A DNA stretch of 20,794 nucleotides, from NCBI GenBank assembly GCA_964415605.1, contig CAYQBA010000076.1, positions 1-20,794 on the forward strand. Reading direction: 5' to 3'. Positions 1 to 7,349 of this stretch are shown in pieces. A model generated the notes under the pieces. The model was not told the DNA's origin and did no database searches. It saw only the letters and a program-made list of their open reading frames with translations. Position 1 is the first letter of the stretch; each line of letters starts with the position of its first letter. This DNA is from UCB3 sp964415605 (GTDB lineage: Bacteria > Chloroflexota > Anaerolineae > Epilineales > Epilineaceae). The translations under genes and the position numbers were made by a program.

Positions 1-850
1 GGGCGACGGCGGCGCCGCCGGCCGCCGATCGCTCGAGGAAGACCAGCGGGCCCAGCGGCGCGACCTCGGCGCACCCGCCGCCGAGGTCGGCCGCCACGTC
101 GAGCGCCAGCTTCGGCTCGCCCGCCGTCCGCGGTGCCGCGGCGCGCCCCGCCACGTCCAGGCCCGGGAGCCACTCGGCCACGGTGGCCCGGTCGAGGTGG
201 ATCACCCACGGCGCGCCGCGCACGACCGGCGCCGTGCCGGTCGGGTCCACCCACGCGACCTCCTCGGCGACGACCGCGTGCCCGGCGCGCGCCGCCAGCG
301 CCGCCAGCGTCGACTTGCCGGCCCCGCCCGCGCCGCGCAGGACGAACGTCGTACCGTCTACGACCACCGCCGCCGCGTGAATGGCCACGCGGCCGCGCCA
401 GGCCGCCATCCGCCAGATCGGTGACTCGAGGAGCACCGTACGCACCACGGCAGGCGGCGTGCCCGGCTGGATGAAGGCGGCGGCCCGACCCGTGGCGAGG
501 TCGGCAACGACCACGCTGCCGGCGGCGTCGCCGGCGGTGTACAGCGCGCCGCGCTCCCGGTGGAAGAGGCCCGGCGCCGGTGGCGTCGTCTCACGCGCCG
601 AGCGACGCACAGCGCCAGCCCCGGCGGCGGCGCCGGCGCCGCCCACGCGGCCCGTCTGTGCCGTGGCGCCGCCATCGCCCGCCGCAGCGCCATGGGCTTC
701 CACCCCAGCCCCGACCAGCGCTTCGATCACGAGATCGGCCGCGCCCGCCGGCCGTGCGAACCGCCCGAAGGCGGCCCGCGCCAGCGCCAGCACGCCCGCG
801 TCGTTGGTGACGACCCGCACGCGCAGCCCGATGGCCGCGGCGTCCAACAC
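1..850 (-). CDS. HPr kinase-like P-loop ATPase, truncated at the left edge
   Basis: The frame is open from about 900 down to base 1, so the C-terminus is outside the window. A clear Walker A, GAGGAGKST, is encoded around 313-339. It is preceded by IHAAAVVVDG and followed by an ALAARAGHAVVAEEVAWVD stretch (second strand and acidic loop), then KLALDV and PLGPLVFLER. This order is that of HPr kinase/phosphorylase-like proteins found outside PTS systems, often near PqqD-like or peptide-modification genes; that role cannot be tested here because the downstream genes are missing. The start is uncertain. The first in-frame accepted start is GTG at 850 (TTG at 847), but homology-like sequence continues upstream and a CTG at 892 overlaps the stop of the VanW gene, so translation may be coupled to that gene. 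The substrate is unknown. Family assignment is fairly sure, function is not. Confidence 0.7.
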   Translation of the reverse strand, partial: MLDAAAIGLRVRVVTNDAGVLALARAAFGRFARPAGAADLVIEALVGAGVEAHGAAAGDGGATAQTGRVGGAGAAAGAGAVRRSARETTPPAPGLFHRERGALYTAGDAAGSVVVADLATGRAAAFIQPGTPPAVVRTVLLESPIWRMAAWRGRVAIHAAAVVVDGTTFVLRGAGGAGKSTLAALAARAGHAVVAEEVAWVDPTGTAPVVRGAPWVIHLDRATVAEWLPGLDVAGRAAAPRTAGEPKLALDVAADLGGGCAEVAPLGPLVFLERSAAGGAAVA

Positions 851-888
851 CAGCGGGGCCGCGACGCGCTGCCAGAGAGGATCTGGCG

Positions 889-2742
889 TCAGTTGCCGGA
901 CGCGGCGGGCGTCGGCGGCGGGGCGCCGGCACCGGCGTCGTCCACGGGCGGTGCGCCCGGGCCGACCGCCGTCACCTGGCCCGTGGGGCGGTAGCTGCTG
1001 TAGAAGACGTCGCGCTGCTCGGGCTGCCCCGGGACGAGGATGACGCGCGTCAGGCTGACCGAGGCGCCGCTGCGGGCGTTCTCGACCACCTTGGTCTGGC
1101 CCGGCGCCAGCGACGGGTCGACCTCGGTTCGGGGCGGCGGCGGCGGCACGTTCTTGCCCACTACCGGCCCCTCGAGCTTCACCTCGCGGTCCGGCTTCGC
1201 CCCGTAGAAGCGGAACGTCAGCGCGGTCGCGCGGGTGTTGGTCTCGGTCTCCATCAGGATCCACGCACCTGTGTCGTTCCTGAACTTCAGGTCGACGATC
1301 GGGCTGTAGATCGTGGCGTCGAAGCCCATCGGCGCGCCCTGCTCGTAGTAGCCCACGCGATAGCCGTGCGCGGTGCGCTCGACGATCGGGAGCCCGCTCC
1401 AGAACGCCGTGCGGAAGAGCGTCGTCGACACCTGGCACACACCGCCGCCCACGCCGTCGGCGGTCGCGCCGTCCATGATGATCAAGGCCTTCTTGAAGCC
1501 CGACTCGAGCGAGATGTCGCCGATGTGGTCGTTGAACGAGAACACGGCGTCCGGCGGGATGAGCAGCCCGTCGAAGCGCGACGCGGCCAGCGCCACGTTG
1601 TGGATGCGCTCGGGCGCCGAGCCGCGGAAGTGGCTGGTCTCGGCCCGGATGAGCTCCCGGATCCCGAGATCGGCGGCGGAGGCGTGATCGGCGACGGCGG
1701 CCGGGGTCGTGTTCACGACGGCCCGCACCAGGCGATCGCCCAGGCCGTCCACCGCCAGGATCTGCCGGGCCGTGCCGTCGACGTCGATCGACTTCCCGTC
1801 CTGCCCGGGCGCCACGAGCGCGAGGCCGCCGGTGTCGTCGTCGAAATGAAAGCGCGGCAGCGCGGCGGTGCGCGAGATCACGTCGGTCACGGGCCGGAGC
1901 CACTCCGCCAGCCGCGCGCGGTCGACGTCGAGGCGCACGGTGCCGCCGTCGGCGACGGTCGTGAGCATCGGGGCAAGCTGGTCGGGCGGCAGCGGCCACA
2001 CCTGGTCCTCGGCGCGCAGCGTCAGCGGCGAGGCGAGCAGGGCCTGGGCCGCGGCGACCGCCGGCCCGGCGTCGGTCACCGCCGGCGGCGTCTCGACGAC
2101 GGCCAGGTCGAGCTGCCGGACCGGCCAGACGCTGCCCGCGGCCGCGGCTTCCAGGCGGGCGACCGACGCGTCGACGTCGAGGCGCCGGCCGATCTCGGGC
2201 GGCGTGGTGTGGACGGCCGTGCCGTCGAACGCGATCGCCGCGTTGCGGGGCGGACGGTCGAACCGGGCGCCGACGTCGGTCAACGCGGCCCGCGCGGCGC
2301 CCGCGTCGTAGCGCACGATGGGCGCGATGTCGCGCCCCGCCATGCGTGCGTGGAGCATGTCCCAGATCGCCCGCGGCCGCGCGCCGCGCCGCCCGACGGC
2401 CCATGCCTCGGCGACGGTGGCGCGGGCGTCGAACGCCAGCCCGCTGGCGCCCGCGTCGAGCGTCCACTCGCGGTCCCCAGTGCGGAGCGTGACGGGCGCG
2501 GCGGGGTCGAGCCCGACGGCTTGCAGGCGGGCCAGCGCCTCGGTGGCCGTCCGGCCGCCGACCGCCACGCCGTGAACGCGCACGCCGGGGAAGATCACAT
2601 CCGCATGGACCCAGCGGTACACCGCGGGGACCGCGACGATGGCGCCGAGCACGAGCGCCGCCACCGCCAGCGACCACGGCTGGCGCCGTTCGGCGGCAAG
2701 GCGGCGCCGCGCTGGGGGCGGCGCAGAGTTTGGGATGTCCAT
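889..2742 (-). CDS. VanW family protein, membrane anchored, with putative peptidoglycan-binding repeats and G5-like tail
   Basis: About 617 residues. A short cytoplasmic Arg-rich N-terminus is followed by one membrane segment at about residues 25-40, so most of the protein is extracellular. Residues ~50-350 hold two to three repeats of the YoaR/PG_binding_4 type (GVRVHGVAVGGRT, GQDGKSIDVDG). The VanW domain follows at ~365-505, with the characteristic FSFNDHIG and GGGVCQVSTTLF motifs. The C-terminus (~530-600) resembles a G5-like beta domain and ends in a Pro/Ala-rich tail. VanW proteins are associated with the cell envelope and sometimes with glycopeptide-resistance clusters, but their biochemical role is not established and nothing here suggests vancomycin resistance. 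ATG 2742 was chosen; an in-frame GTG at 2751 is possible, and neither has a good Shine-Dalgarno sequence. The stop lies about 40 bases before the HPr-kinase-like start. Confidence 0.9.
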   Translation of the reverse strand: MDIPNSAPPPARRRLAAERRQPWSLAVAALVLGAIVAVPAVYRWVHADVIFPGVRVHGVAVGGRTATEALARLQAVGLDPAAPVTLRTGDREWTLDAGASGLAFDARATVAEAWAVGRRGARPRAIWDMLHARMAGRDIAPIVRYDAGAARAALTDVGARFDRPPRNAAIAFDGTAVHTTPPEIGRRLDVDASVARLEAAAAGSVWPVRQLDLAVVETPPAVTDAGPAVAAAQALLASPLTLRAEDQVWPLPPDQLAPMLTTVADGGTVRLDVDRARLAEWLRPVTDVISRTAALPRFHFDDDTGGLALVAPGQDGKSIDVDGTARQILAVDGLGDRLVRAVVNTTPAAVADHASAADLGIRELIRAETSHFRGSAPERIHNVALAASRFDGLLIPPDAVFSFNDHIGDISLESGFKKALIIMDGATADGVGGGVCQVSTTLFRTAFWSGLPIVERTAHGYRVGYYEQGAPMGFDATIYSPIVDLKFRNDTGAWILMETETNTRATALTFRFYGAKPDREVKLEGPVVGKNVPPPPPRTEVDPSLAPGQTKVVENARSGASVSLTRVILVPGQPEQRDVFYSSYRPTGQVTAVGPGAPPVDDAGAGAPPPTPAASGN

Positions 2743-2777
2743 GGAGGGCACCGGGCTGGCTCGGAACGGGTGTTCAT

Positions 2778-2806
2778 AGTCTACCCGCTGGTCAGTCGGA
2801 GCGCAA
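2778..2806 (-). promoter_or_regulatory. sigma70-like promoter of the VanW gene
   Basis: On the minus strand TTGCGC (2806-2801) and TAGACT (2783-2778) are separated by exactly 17 bases. A start near 2771 would leave a leader of about 30 bases before ATG 2742. Each box matches consensus at four positions; the spacing and location make it credible. The rest of the 2752-2877 gap shows no terminator with a T-run. Confidence 0.5.
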
Positions 2807-2877
2807 GATCGTGGCGACGGCGCGGCCCGCGCCCGGAGTCATCGGCCGGGTGCGGCGGGACCGTGTCGCCATCGATC

Positions 2878-3216
2878 TCAGTCGATGATCAGGTCCATCC
2901 CCGGATATAGCTTCTTGAGGTTAGGCAGCGACTTCGACTGCCAGGGGATCTTCGTCGACCCGTGGACCGCCAGCTTGACATCGGGCTGCTTGCGCATCTC
3001 GATGGTGAACTTGGCGAACAGGTTGATGCCGGAGCTGTTGAGAAACTCCAGCTCCGTCAGGTCGAGGGTGATCGTCGCTGGCGCGGCTTCCAGCACGCTG
3101 TTCATGATGTCCTGGATCGGCTGGTAGGCTTCCTTGCCCGACAGGCGCATCGTGCCGTCGAAGCTGATGCGGCTGCCATCGACCCAAACCCGGTACTCGT
3201 TGGTCTTGATCTCCAT
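2878..3216 (-). CDS. STAS-like regulatory protein (slr1659-type)
   Basis: 112 residues, a single-domain anti-anti-sigma-like protein. The core TITLDLTELEFLNSSGINLF (residues 48-67) matches the strand-loop-helix that carries the phosphorylated serine in STAS antagonists such as SpoIIAA. Here it reads Asn60-Ser61-Ser62-Gly63, so Ser61 is the likely phospho-site and the usual preceding Asp is Asn. The C-terminal PWQSKSLPNLKKLYPG resembles the cyanobacterial slr1659 family rather than RsbV. It is the last gene of the signalling run, 31 bases after the GHKL-like gene. GGAG eight bases before ATG 3216 supports the start. Expected role: substrate of the neighbouring PP2C phosphatase and binding partner of the ATPase-like protein upstream. 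Family call is good; the target of the switch is unknown. Confidence 0.85.
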   Translation of the reverse strand: MEIKTNEYRVWVDGSRISFDGTMRLSGKEAYQPIQDIMNSVLEAAPATITLDLTELEFLNSSGINLFAKFTIEMRKQPDVKLAVHGSTKIPWQSKSLPNLKKLYPGMDLIID

Positions 3217-3247
3217 CCTGTGGCTCCGTTGAGGGTGTGCGGTCGGG

Positions 3248-3802
3248 TCAGGTCAAGCGCAGCGAGGCAAAGGTGTGCAGCGCGACATGCCGGCCTCCCG
3301 GCGCGTCGACGAAGCGCCAGCCGAGCTGGGCGCCGTAGTCCCCCATCAGGCTCAAGATGCCGAGCCCCGAGCCGCCGGCCTCGGGATCGACCGCGTTGGC
3401 CTCGATCCGCTCGATCAGCAGCTCTCCCGGATCGCGCGCGAGCAGATCCACGAGGATCGCCTGGAAGCGCGCGCTGGTCGCGTGGGAGATGATGTTCGAC
3501 GTGCGCAGCTCGAAGCCGCCGTCGTGCAGGCGCGACGCGATGGTCACGGCGCCGGCACCGGGCTCCCGGAACTTGACGACGTTCTCGAGGATCTCGTTGA
3601 CCAGGTACGCGATGCCGTGCTCGGCCTCCCGCGGGTCCAGCCCATCGGCTCGGGCCTTGGCCGCGTAGAAGCCGCCCATGAACCGCGCGGTCTCCGAGCA
3701 GTGCACCCAGCGCAGGTCGAGCGCCGTGTCGAAGAACGTCAGCCGCTCGTGATGGTCGGTCGACCCGGCCGCGACGTCGAAGTTTCCGAAGCGTGTGTCC
3801 AT
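3248..3802 (-). CDS. GHKL ATPase-like regulator (slr1658-type), putative anti-sigma-like partner
   Basis: 184 residues. YLVNEILENVVKF (67-79) is an N-box of the histidine kinase-like ATPase fold with Glu70 and Asn74 present. The later GGSGLGILSLMGDYGAQLGW (143-162) looks like the lid/G2 region and matches what is known of the slr1658 family. A canonical G1 box (DxGxG) is not evident after the N-box, where FELRTSN stands instead, so ATP binding or serine kinase activity is not assured. It lies 11 bases after the phosphatase stop and 31 before the STAS-like gene, an arrangement typical of partner switching (phosphatase, kinase/anti-sigma, antagonist). It probably binds the STAS-like protein encoded next to it. 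No sigma factor is encoded nearby, so the output may not be a sigma factor. Confidence 0.8.
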   Translation of the reverse strand: MDTRFGNFDVAAGSTDHHERLTFFDTALDLRWVHCSETARFMGGFYAAKARADGLDPREAEHGIAYLVNEILENVVKFREPGAGAVTIASRLHDGGFELRTSNIISHATSARFQAILVDLLARDPGELLIERIEANAVDPEAGGSGLGILSLMGDYGAQLGWRFVDAPGGRHVALHTFASLRLT

Positions 3803-3813
3803 GCGGTTAGCGC

Positions 3814-6195
3814 CTACCTGTGGCGAAGGACGACGAGGGTGATGTCATCGTGAATCCGCTGCGTGCCGATGTGATCCATGAGGTCGCCGATGATGCCGCG
3901 CACGAGATCGTCGGCGCTCTTCTCGCGGTGCGTGACCGCGCTGGCGTGCAGCCGCTCGACGCCGTACAGCTCGCCGACGGCGCTCTCGGCCTCGGTGATG
4001 CCGTCGGTGTGCAGGACGATGATGTCGCCCGGCTCGAACGGGATCTCCTTGGTGTCGACCCACTCCCAGATGTCGGGCTCGATCCCGATCGGGAACCCGA
4101 GCTGGCCGGTGTCGATCCGCTCGAGATCGCCGCTGGCGCGGATGATCAAGACGTCCTCGTGCTGGCCGGACAGGACGGCCCGGTCGTCGGCGTAGTCGAT
4201 GAAGGCCAGCGTGAGGCTGTTGCCCGACTCGGTTCGCAGGATGTTCTTGTAGATGGCCCGGTTGAGGACGGACAGGAAGGCCCGTGGATCGTCCTGCCCT
4301 TGCTCCTGCAGCGCCCGAGCGACGGACTGCACCATCAGCATGAGCACGCCGCTCTCCAGCCCGTGGCCGGTGACGTCGCCGATGCCGACCTTGATCTTGT
4401 CGCCCGAGTTGAGCACGTCATAGTAGTCGCCCCCGACCTCGTCGGCGGGGCGCAGGTAGCTCGCGATCTCGAGGTGCGGGATCGTGCTGAGCTCGCCGGG
4501 CTTGGGGAGCACCATCATCTGCACCCGGCGCGCCACGTCGAGCTCGGCGCCCATGCGCAGGTTCTCGCTCTTCAGCTGCTTGTTCAGCTCGAGGATCTCG
4601 CGGTTGGCGCCGGCCAGCTCGCGCGTCCGCTCGTCGACCAGCTGCTCGAGGTGATCGGTGTGGTACTGGATCTGCTCCGCCATCTCGTTGAAGGCGATGC
4701 CGACCTGCCCCACCTCGTCGCGCGAAGGGATGTTCACGCGCACGTCGTAGTCCTTGGCGCTGAGCTTGCGCGCCGCCCCGGCCAGCTCGCTGAGCCCGCC
4801 GGTGATCCGCTTGGAGATCGTCACGACCGCCAGCAGCACCGTCAGCATGCTGATGAAGAGCGCGATGACCTGCCAGGTCATGATGCGGGTCGTGGCGGCG
4901 TTGACGTCCTGCTGCGCGGCGATCAGCGACGCGTAGATCTCGTTCTCCGGCACGACGAAGCCCAGCGTCAGGTGCTCGCTGACGATGTCGTCCTTGCCGT
5001 TCCAAAGGTTGACCGGCTTGAGGCGGCGGAGGACCACGACGTACGGGACGTCCCGCCCGTCCTCGACCAGCGTGATGCGCTCGGTCTTCGTCCGGTCGTC
5101 GGACGGCAGCGCGAGCGCGGCGACGGCGGGCTGGTCGCTGACGCGGAGCGATCGATCCATGCCGGTCACGCCCGTGCCGCCGGCGTCGCTCGCGATCTTG
5201 AGCCCCAGCCGCTGCTCGCCGTGCGGGTTGATGGCCAGCACGTTCCCGTTGGACATGGCCAGGAACCCGAACCCGCTCTCCGCCAGCTTCACGCCTTGCA
5301 CCACCGACGTCAGCTGCTCGAGCGTGACGTCGACGGCGACCATGCCGGCCACGTCCCGCCGGTCCGCCGTCCACAGCGGGTTGAAGTAGCTCACGATCAA
5401 GGCGCCGGTGATGGCGTCGATGTAGGGGGCGGTCGTGGTGATGTCGCTGGCGACGGGCCGCCGCGTGGGCGCCTCGATCCAGCGCTGCCAGCTCTCGTAG
5501 ACGCCCGGGAAGAAGAAGTCCCAGAAGTTGGCGTCGTTGTGCCCCGGATACAGCTTGTCGAACGTCTGCGCCTGGTCCGAGTAGGGCGTCGTGCGCATGA
5601 TCGGCCGGTTCTTCGGGCCGACGTAGTACATCTGCAGCTTCTTCGCCCCGGTGGCCATCGAGCTGGCCCCGAAGACGTCGAAGATCGCGGTGTTGCGGAT
5701 GTCGCGGGCGATCACGGGGTGCGGCTGGCCCTGCGCGTCCAACAGGTAGCTCCAGACGCTCATCACCGAGACGTTGCCGCGGGCGTTCTGCGCCCACCGG
5801 GCCCGGGGGTCGAAGATCACGGGCGCCGAGAGCTGGGGATCGTCGGCCAGGGCCTCCCCGATGGCGTCCATCGCCTCTTCGTGGTCGATCAGCGTCTGCA
5901 TGGCGCCCGCCAGGGCCTGGACCTCGGAGAACACCTGGTCGCGCAAGAGGTCGGCGCGCAGCGCGGTGGTCTCGATGTAGTTCTGGAGATACTCCTGGCT
6001 GGCCTTCGACAGGCCCCGCTCGATCTCCGAGGTGGCGTCCGTCGACAGGCGCTTGACGTTGTAGAGCGCGATGCCGCCGGTCAGCAGGAGGTCGAAGAGC
6101 ACGGCGGCGCCGACGACGAGGATGAACTTCGCGCGAAAGCTCAGGCGTGGGAGCCACGAGGCGCCGCTTGCGGCGGGCAGGGTCGAGGTGGTCAT
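3814..6195 (-). CDS. membrane sensor phosphatase: dCACHE, HAMP, PP2C (SpoIIE/RsbU type)
   Basis: 793 residues. Segments at 24-45 and 441-461 span the membrane and enclose an extracellular double-CACHE domain (~50-435). HAMP follows at ~462-511, a coiled coil at 511-555 and a PP2C-type serine phosphatase at ~575-793. Metal-binding acids are in place: Asp590 in GGDYYD, Asp607 in GDVTGHG, Asp731 in HTDGITEA and Asp784 in DDITLVV. So it should be an active phosphatase that dephosphorylates STAS-like antagonists in response to an external ligand. In the distal sensor lobe Tyr233, Arg238, Trp239, Tyr258 and Asp289 sit close to the amino-acid-binding pattern of dCACHE domains, although the Trp spacing is one short. 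ATG 6195 overlaps the TGA of the upstream gene (ATGA), which fixes the start; the frame extends further upstream but only through that gene. Confidence 0.92.
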   Translation of the reverse strand: MTTSTLPAASGASWLPRLSFRAKFILVVGAAVLFDLLLTGGIALYNVKRLSTDATSEIERGLSKASQEYLQNYIETTALRADLLRDQVFSEVQALAGAMQTLIDHEEAMDAIGEALADDPQLSAPVIFDPRARWAQNARGNVSVMSVWSYLLDAQGQPHPVIARDIRNTAIFDVFGASSMATGAKKLQMYYVGPKNRPIMRTTPYSDQAQTFDKLYPGHNDANFWDFFFPGVYESWQRWIEAPTRRPVASDITTTAPYIDAITGALIVSYFNPLWTADRRDVAGMVAVDVTLEQLTSVVQGVKLAESGFGFLAMSNGNVLAINPHGEQRLGLKIASDAGGTGVTGMDRSLRVSDQPAVAALALPSDDRTKTERITLVEDGRDVPYVVVLRRLKPVNLWNGKDDIVSEHLTLGFVVPENEIYASLIAAQQDVNAATTRIMTWQVIALFISMLTVLLAVVTISKRITGGLSELAGAARKLSAKDYDVRVNIPSRDEVGQVGIAFNEMAEQIQYHTDHLEQLVDERTRELAGANREILELNKQLKSENLRMGAELDVARRVQMMVLPKPGELSTIPHLEIASYLRPADEVGGDYYDVLNSGDKIKVGIGDVTGHGLESGVLMLMVQSVARALQEQGQDDPRAFLSVLNRAIYKNILRTESGNSLTLAFIDYADDRAVLSGQHEDVLIIRASGDLERIDTGQLGFPIGIEPDIWEWVDTKEIPFEPGDIIVLHTDGITEAESAVGELYGVERLHASAVTHREKSADDLVRGIIGDLMDHIGTQRIHDDITLVVLRHR

Positions 6196-7349
6196 AGCGG
6201 CTTGCGCCCGGAGGCGACCCAGATCGGCCAGCCGGCGTAGCCCTTGGGGTGGAGCGCGGCGAAGATGTGATCCTGGAAGCCCTGCCGGAAGCGCGCGATG
6301 AACTCGGGCGGGTCGCCGCGCTCCACGGCCATCTTGCCGGCGTACACGTCCTCCCACGCCTGGATCACGTCGGCGAAATCCTGCGGGTCGCCGTCGAGGT
6401 TGGTGCACATGAACGATTCCATGCGGACGTCCTCGAAGCCGCTCTCGAGCAGGTAGCGCCGGCTCTTGGGGCCGAGCTCGATGTCCATGCTGAAGTGGTC
6501 CCACAGGCGGGCCACCTCATTGTAGGTCCACTGGATGGACTCGGCGCGCGGCTCGCCGAGGCAGTGTGAGTTCTTCTCGTTGGTGATGTACACGCGCCCG
6601 CCGGGCTTGCAGATCCGGTACAGCTCCTTGAGGATGAGGGCGGGCCGGTCGAACACCTGCAGCGAGTGCCGGCAGGTCACGAAGTCGAACTCGTCGTCGT
6701 CGAACAGCAGGCTGGTGGCATCGCCGTAGACGTACTCGATGCCGCGGATGCCGAAGTCGGCCGCGACACGGCGGGCGTAATCCAGGCTCGAGCGCGCGTG
6801 GTCGATGGCGACGAGCCGGGCCGGGTGGTAGGCTTTGAAGACCAGCACCGCGAAGTCCCCGATCCCGCAGCACACGTCGGCGACCGTCATGCCCTCCTTG
6901 AGGCCGTGCCGTGCCAGGATGGCCTCCTCGTGCCGCCAGGTCATCTTGGTCTGCGTGCGGAGGATGGGGATGAAGCCGCCGTACTCGAGCGTGTCCTGGC
7001 CCGGATAGAAGGCCTTGTCGTACTCCTGCACGTTGACCCGCGGACTGATCCCGGTGAGGAGGTTGAACTTCCGCGAGGCCCACCCGACCACGCTCGAGGT
7101 GACGATCGTGATCCGGAGGTTCGACCGCTCGGCGCAGGCCGCCGCGACCAGCCTGGCGAGCCGGTGGAAGGCCGTGTTGTTCAAGCGGACCAGCCGCTTG
7201 ACGTTGATGTAGAGCGTGCCTTCGACCTGGCCGAGCGCCTGCTCGAAGGCCTGGGCGAGCTCGCCCAGGTCGTCCGCCTGGCGCGGGTTCATCGAGCCCG
7301 AGAGCGCCAGCTCCTGGTTGTTGACGTCGAAGCGCGCGGTGAAGCTCAT
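6192..7349 (-). CDS. STAS-like domain fused to class I SAM-dependent methyltransferase
   Basis: 385 residues. Residues 1-115 are a second slr1659-like STAS domain: LSGSMNPRQADDL, then LYINVKRLVRLNNTAFHRL (46-64) and GWASRKFNLL, which parallels PWQSKSLPNL in the free STAS-like protein of this cluster. At the phospho-site the residues are Asn57-Asn58-Thr59-Ala60 instead of Asn-Ser-Ser-Gly. Residues ~135-385 are a Rossmann-fold methyltransferase with VADVCCGIGDF (156-166, motif I), Asp183 after the second strand, and YRICKPGGRVYI as the motif IV-V region. The acceptor substrate is not predictable. Both ends overlap neighbours by ATGA, so its amounts are tied to the ATPase-like protein and the phosphatase. 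I infer a methyltransferase whose activity or location is set by the partner switch; this is not a documented function that I can name. Confidence 0.88.
   Translation of the reverse strand: MSFTARFDVNNQELALSGSMNPRQADDLGELAQAFEQALGQVEGTLYINVKRLVRLNNTAFHRLARLVAAACAERSNLRITIVTSSVVGWASRKFNLLTGISPRVNVQEYDKAFYPGQDTLEYGGFIPILRTQTKMTWRHEEAILARHGLKEGMTVADVCCGIGDFAVLVFKAYHPARLVAIDHARSSLDYARRVAADFGIRGIEYVYGDATSLLFDDDEFDFVTCRHSLQVFDRPALILKELYRICKPGGRVYITNEKNSHCLGEPRAESIQWTYNEVARLWDHFSMDIELGPKSRRYLLESGFEDVRMESFMCTNLDGDPQDFADVIQAWEDVYAGKMAVERGDPPEFIARFRQGFQDHIFAALHPKGYAGWPIWVASGRKPL

Noticed and set aside
1366..2910. 514-residue plus-strand open frame opposite VanW
   Set aside because: Shadow frame; VanW motifs on the minus strand are unambiguous.
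3820..6240. 806-residue plus-strand open frame opposite the phosphatase
   Set aside because: Arg/Asp/Val-rich composition without motifs; it mirrors a gene with full PP2C, HAMP and CACHE signatures. Long antisense frames are expected at this GC content.
6196..6504. N-terminal extension of the phosphatase to 6504
   Set aside because: It overlaps the methyltransferase C-terminus out of frame and has a shadow-like composition; ATG 6195 gives a normal short N-terminus and an ATGA overlap.
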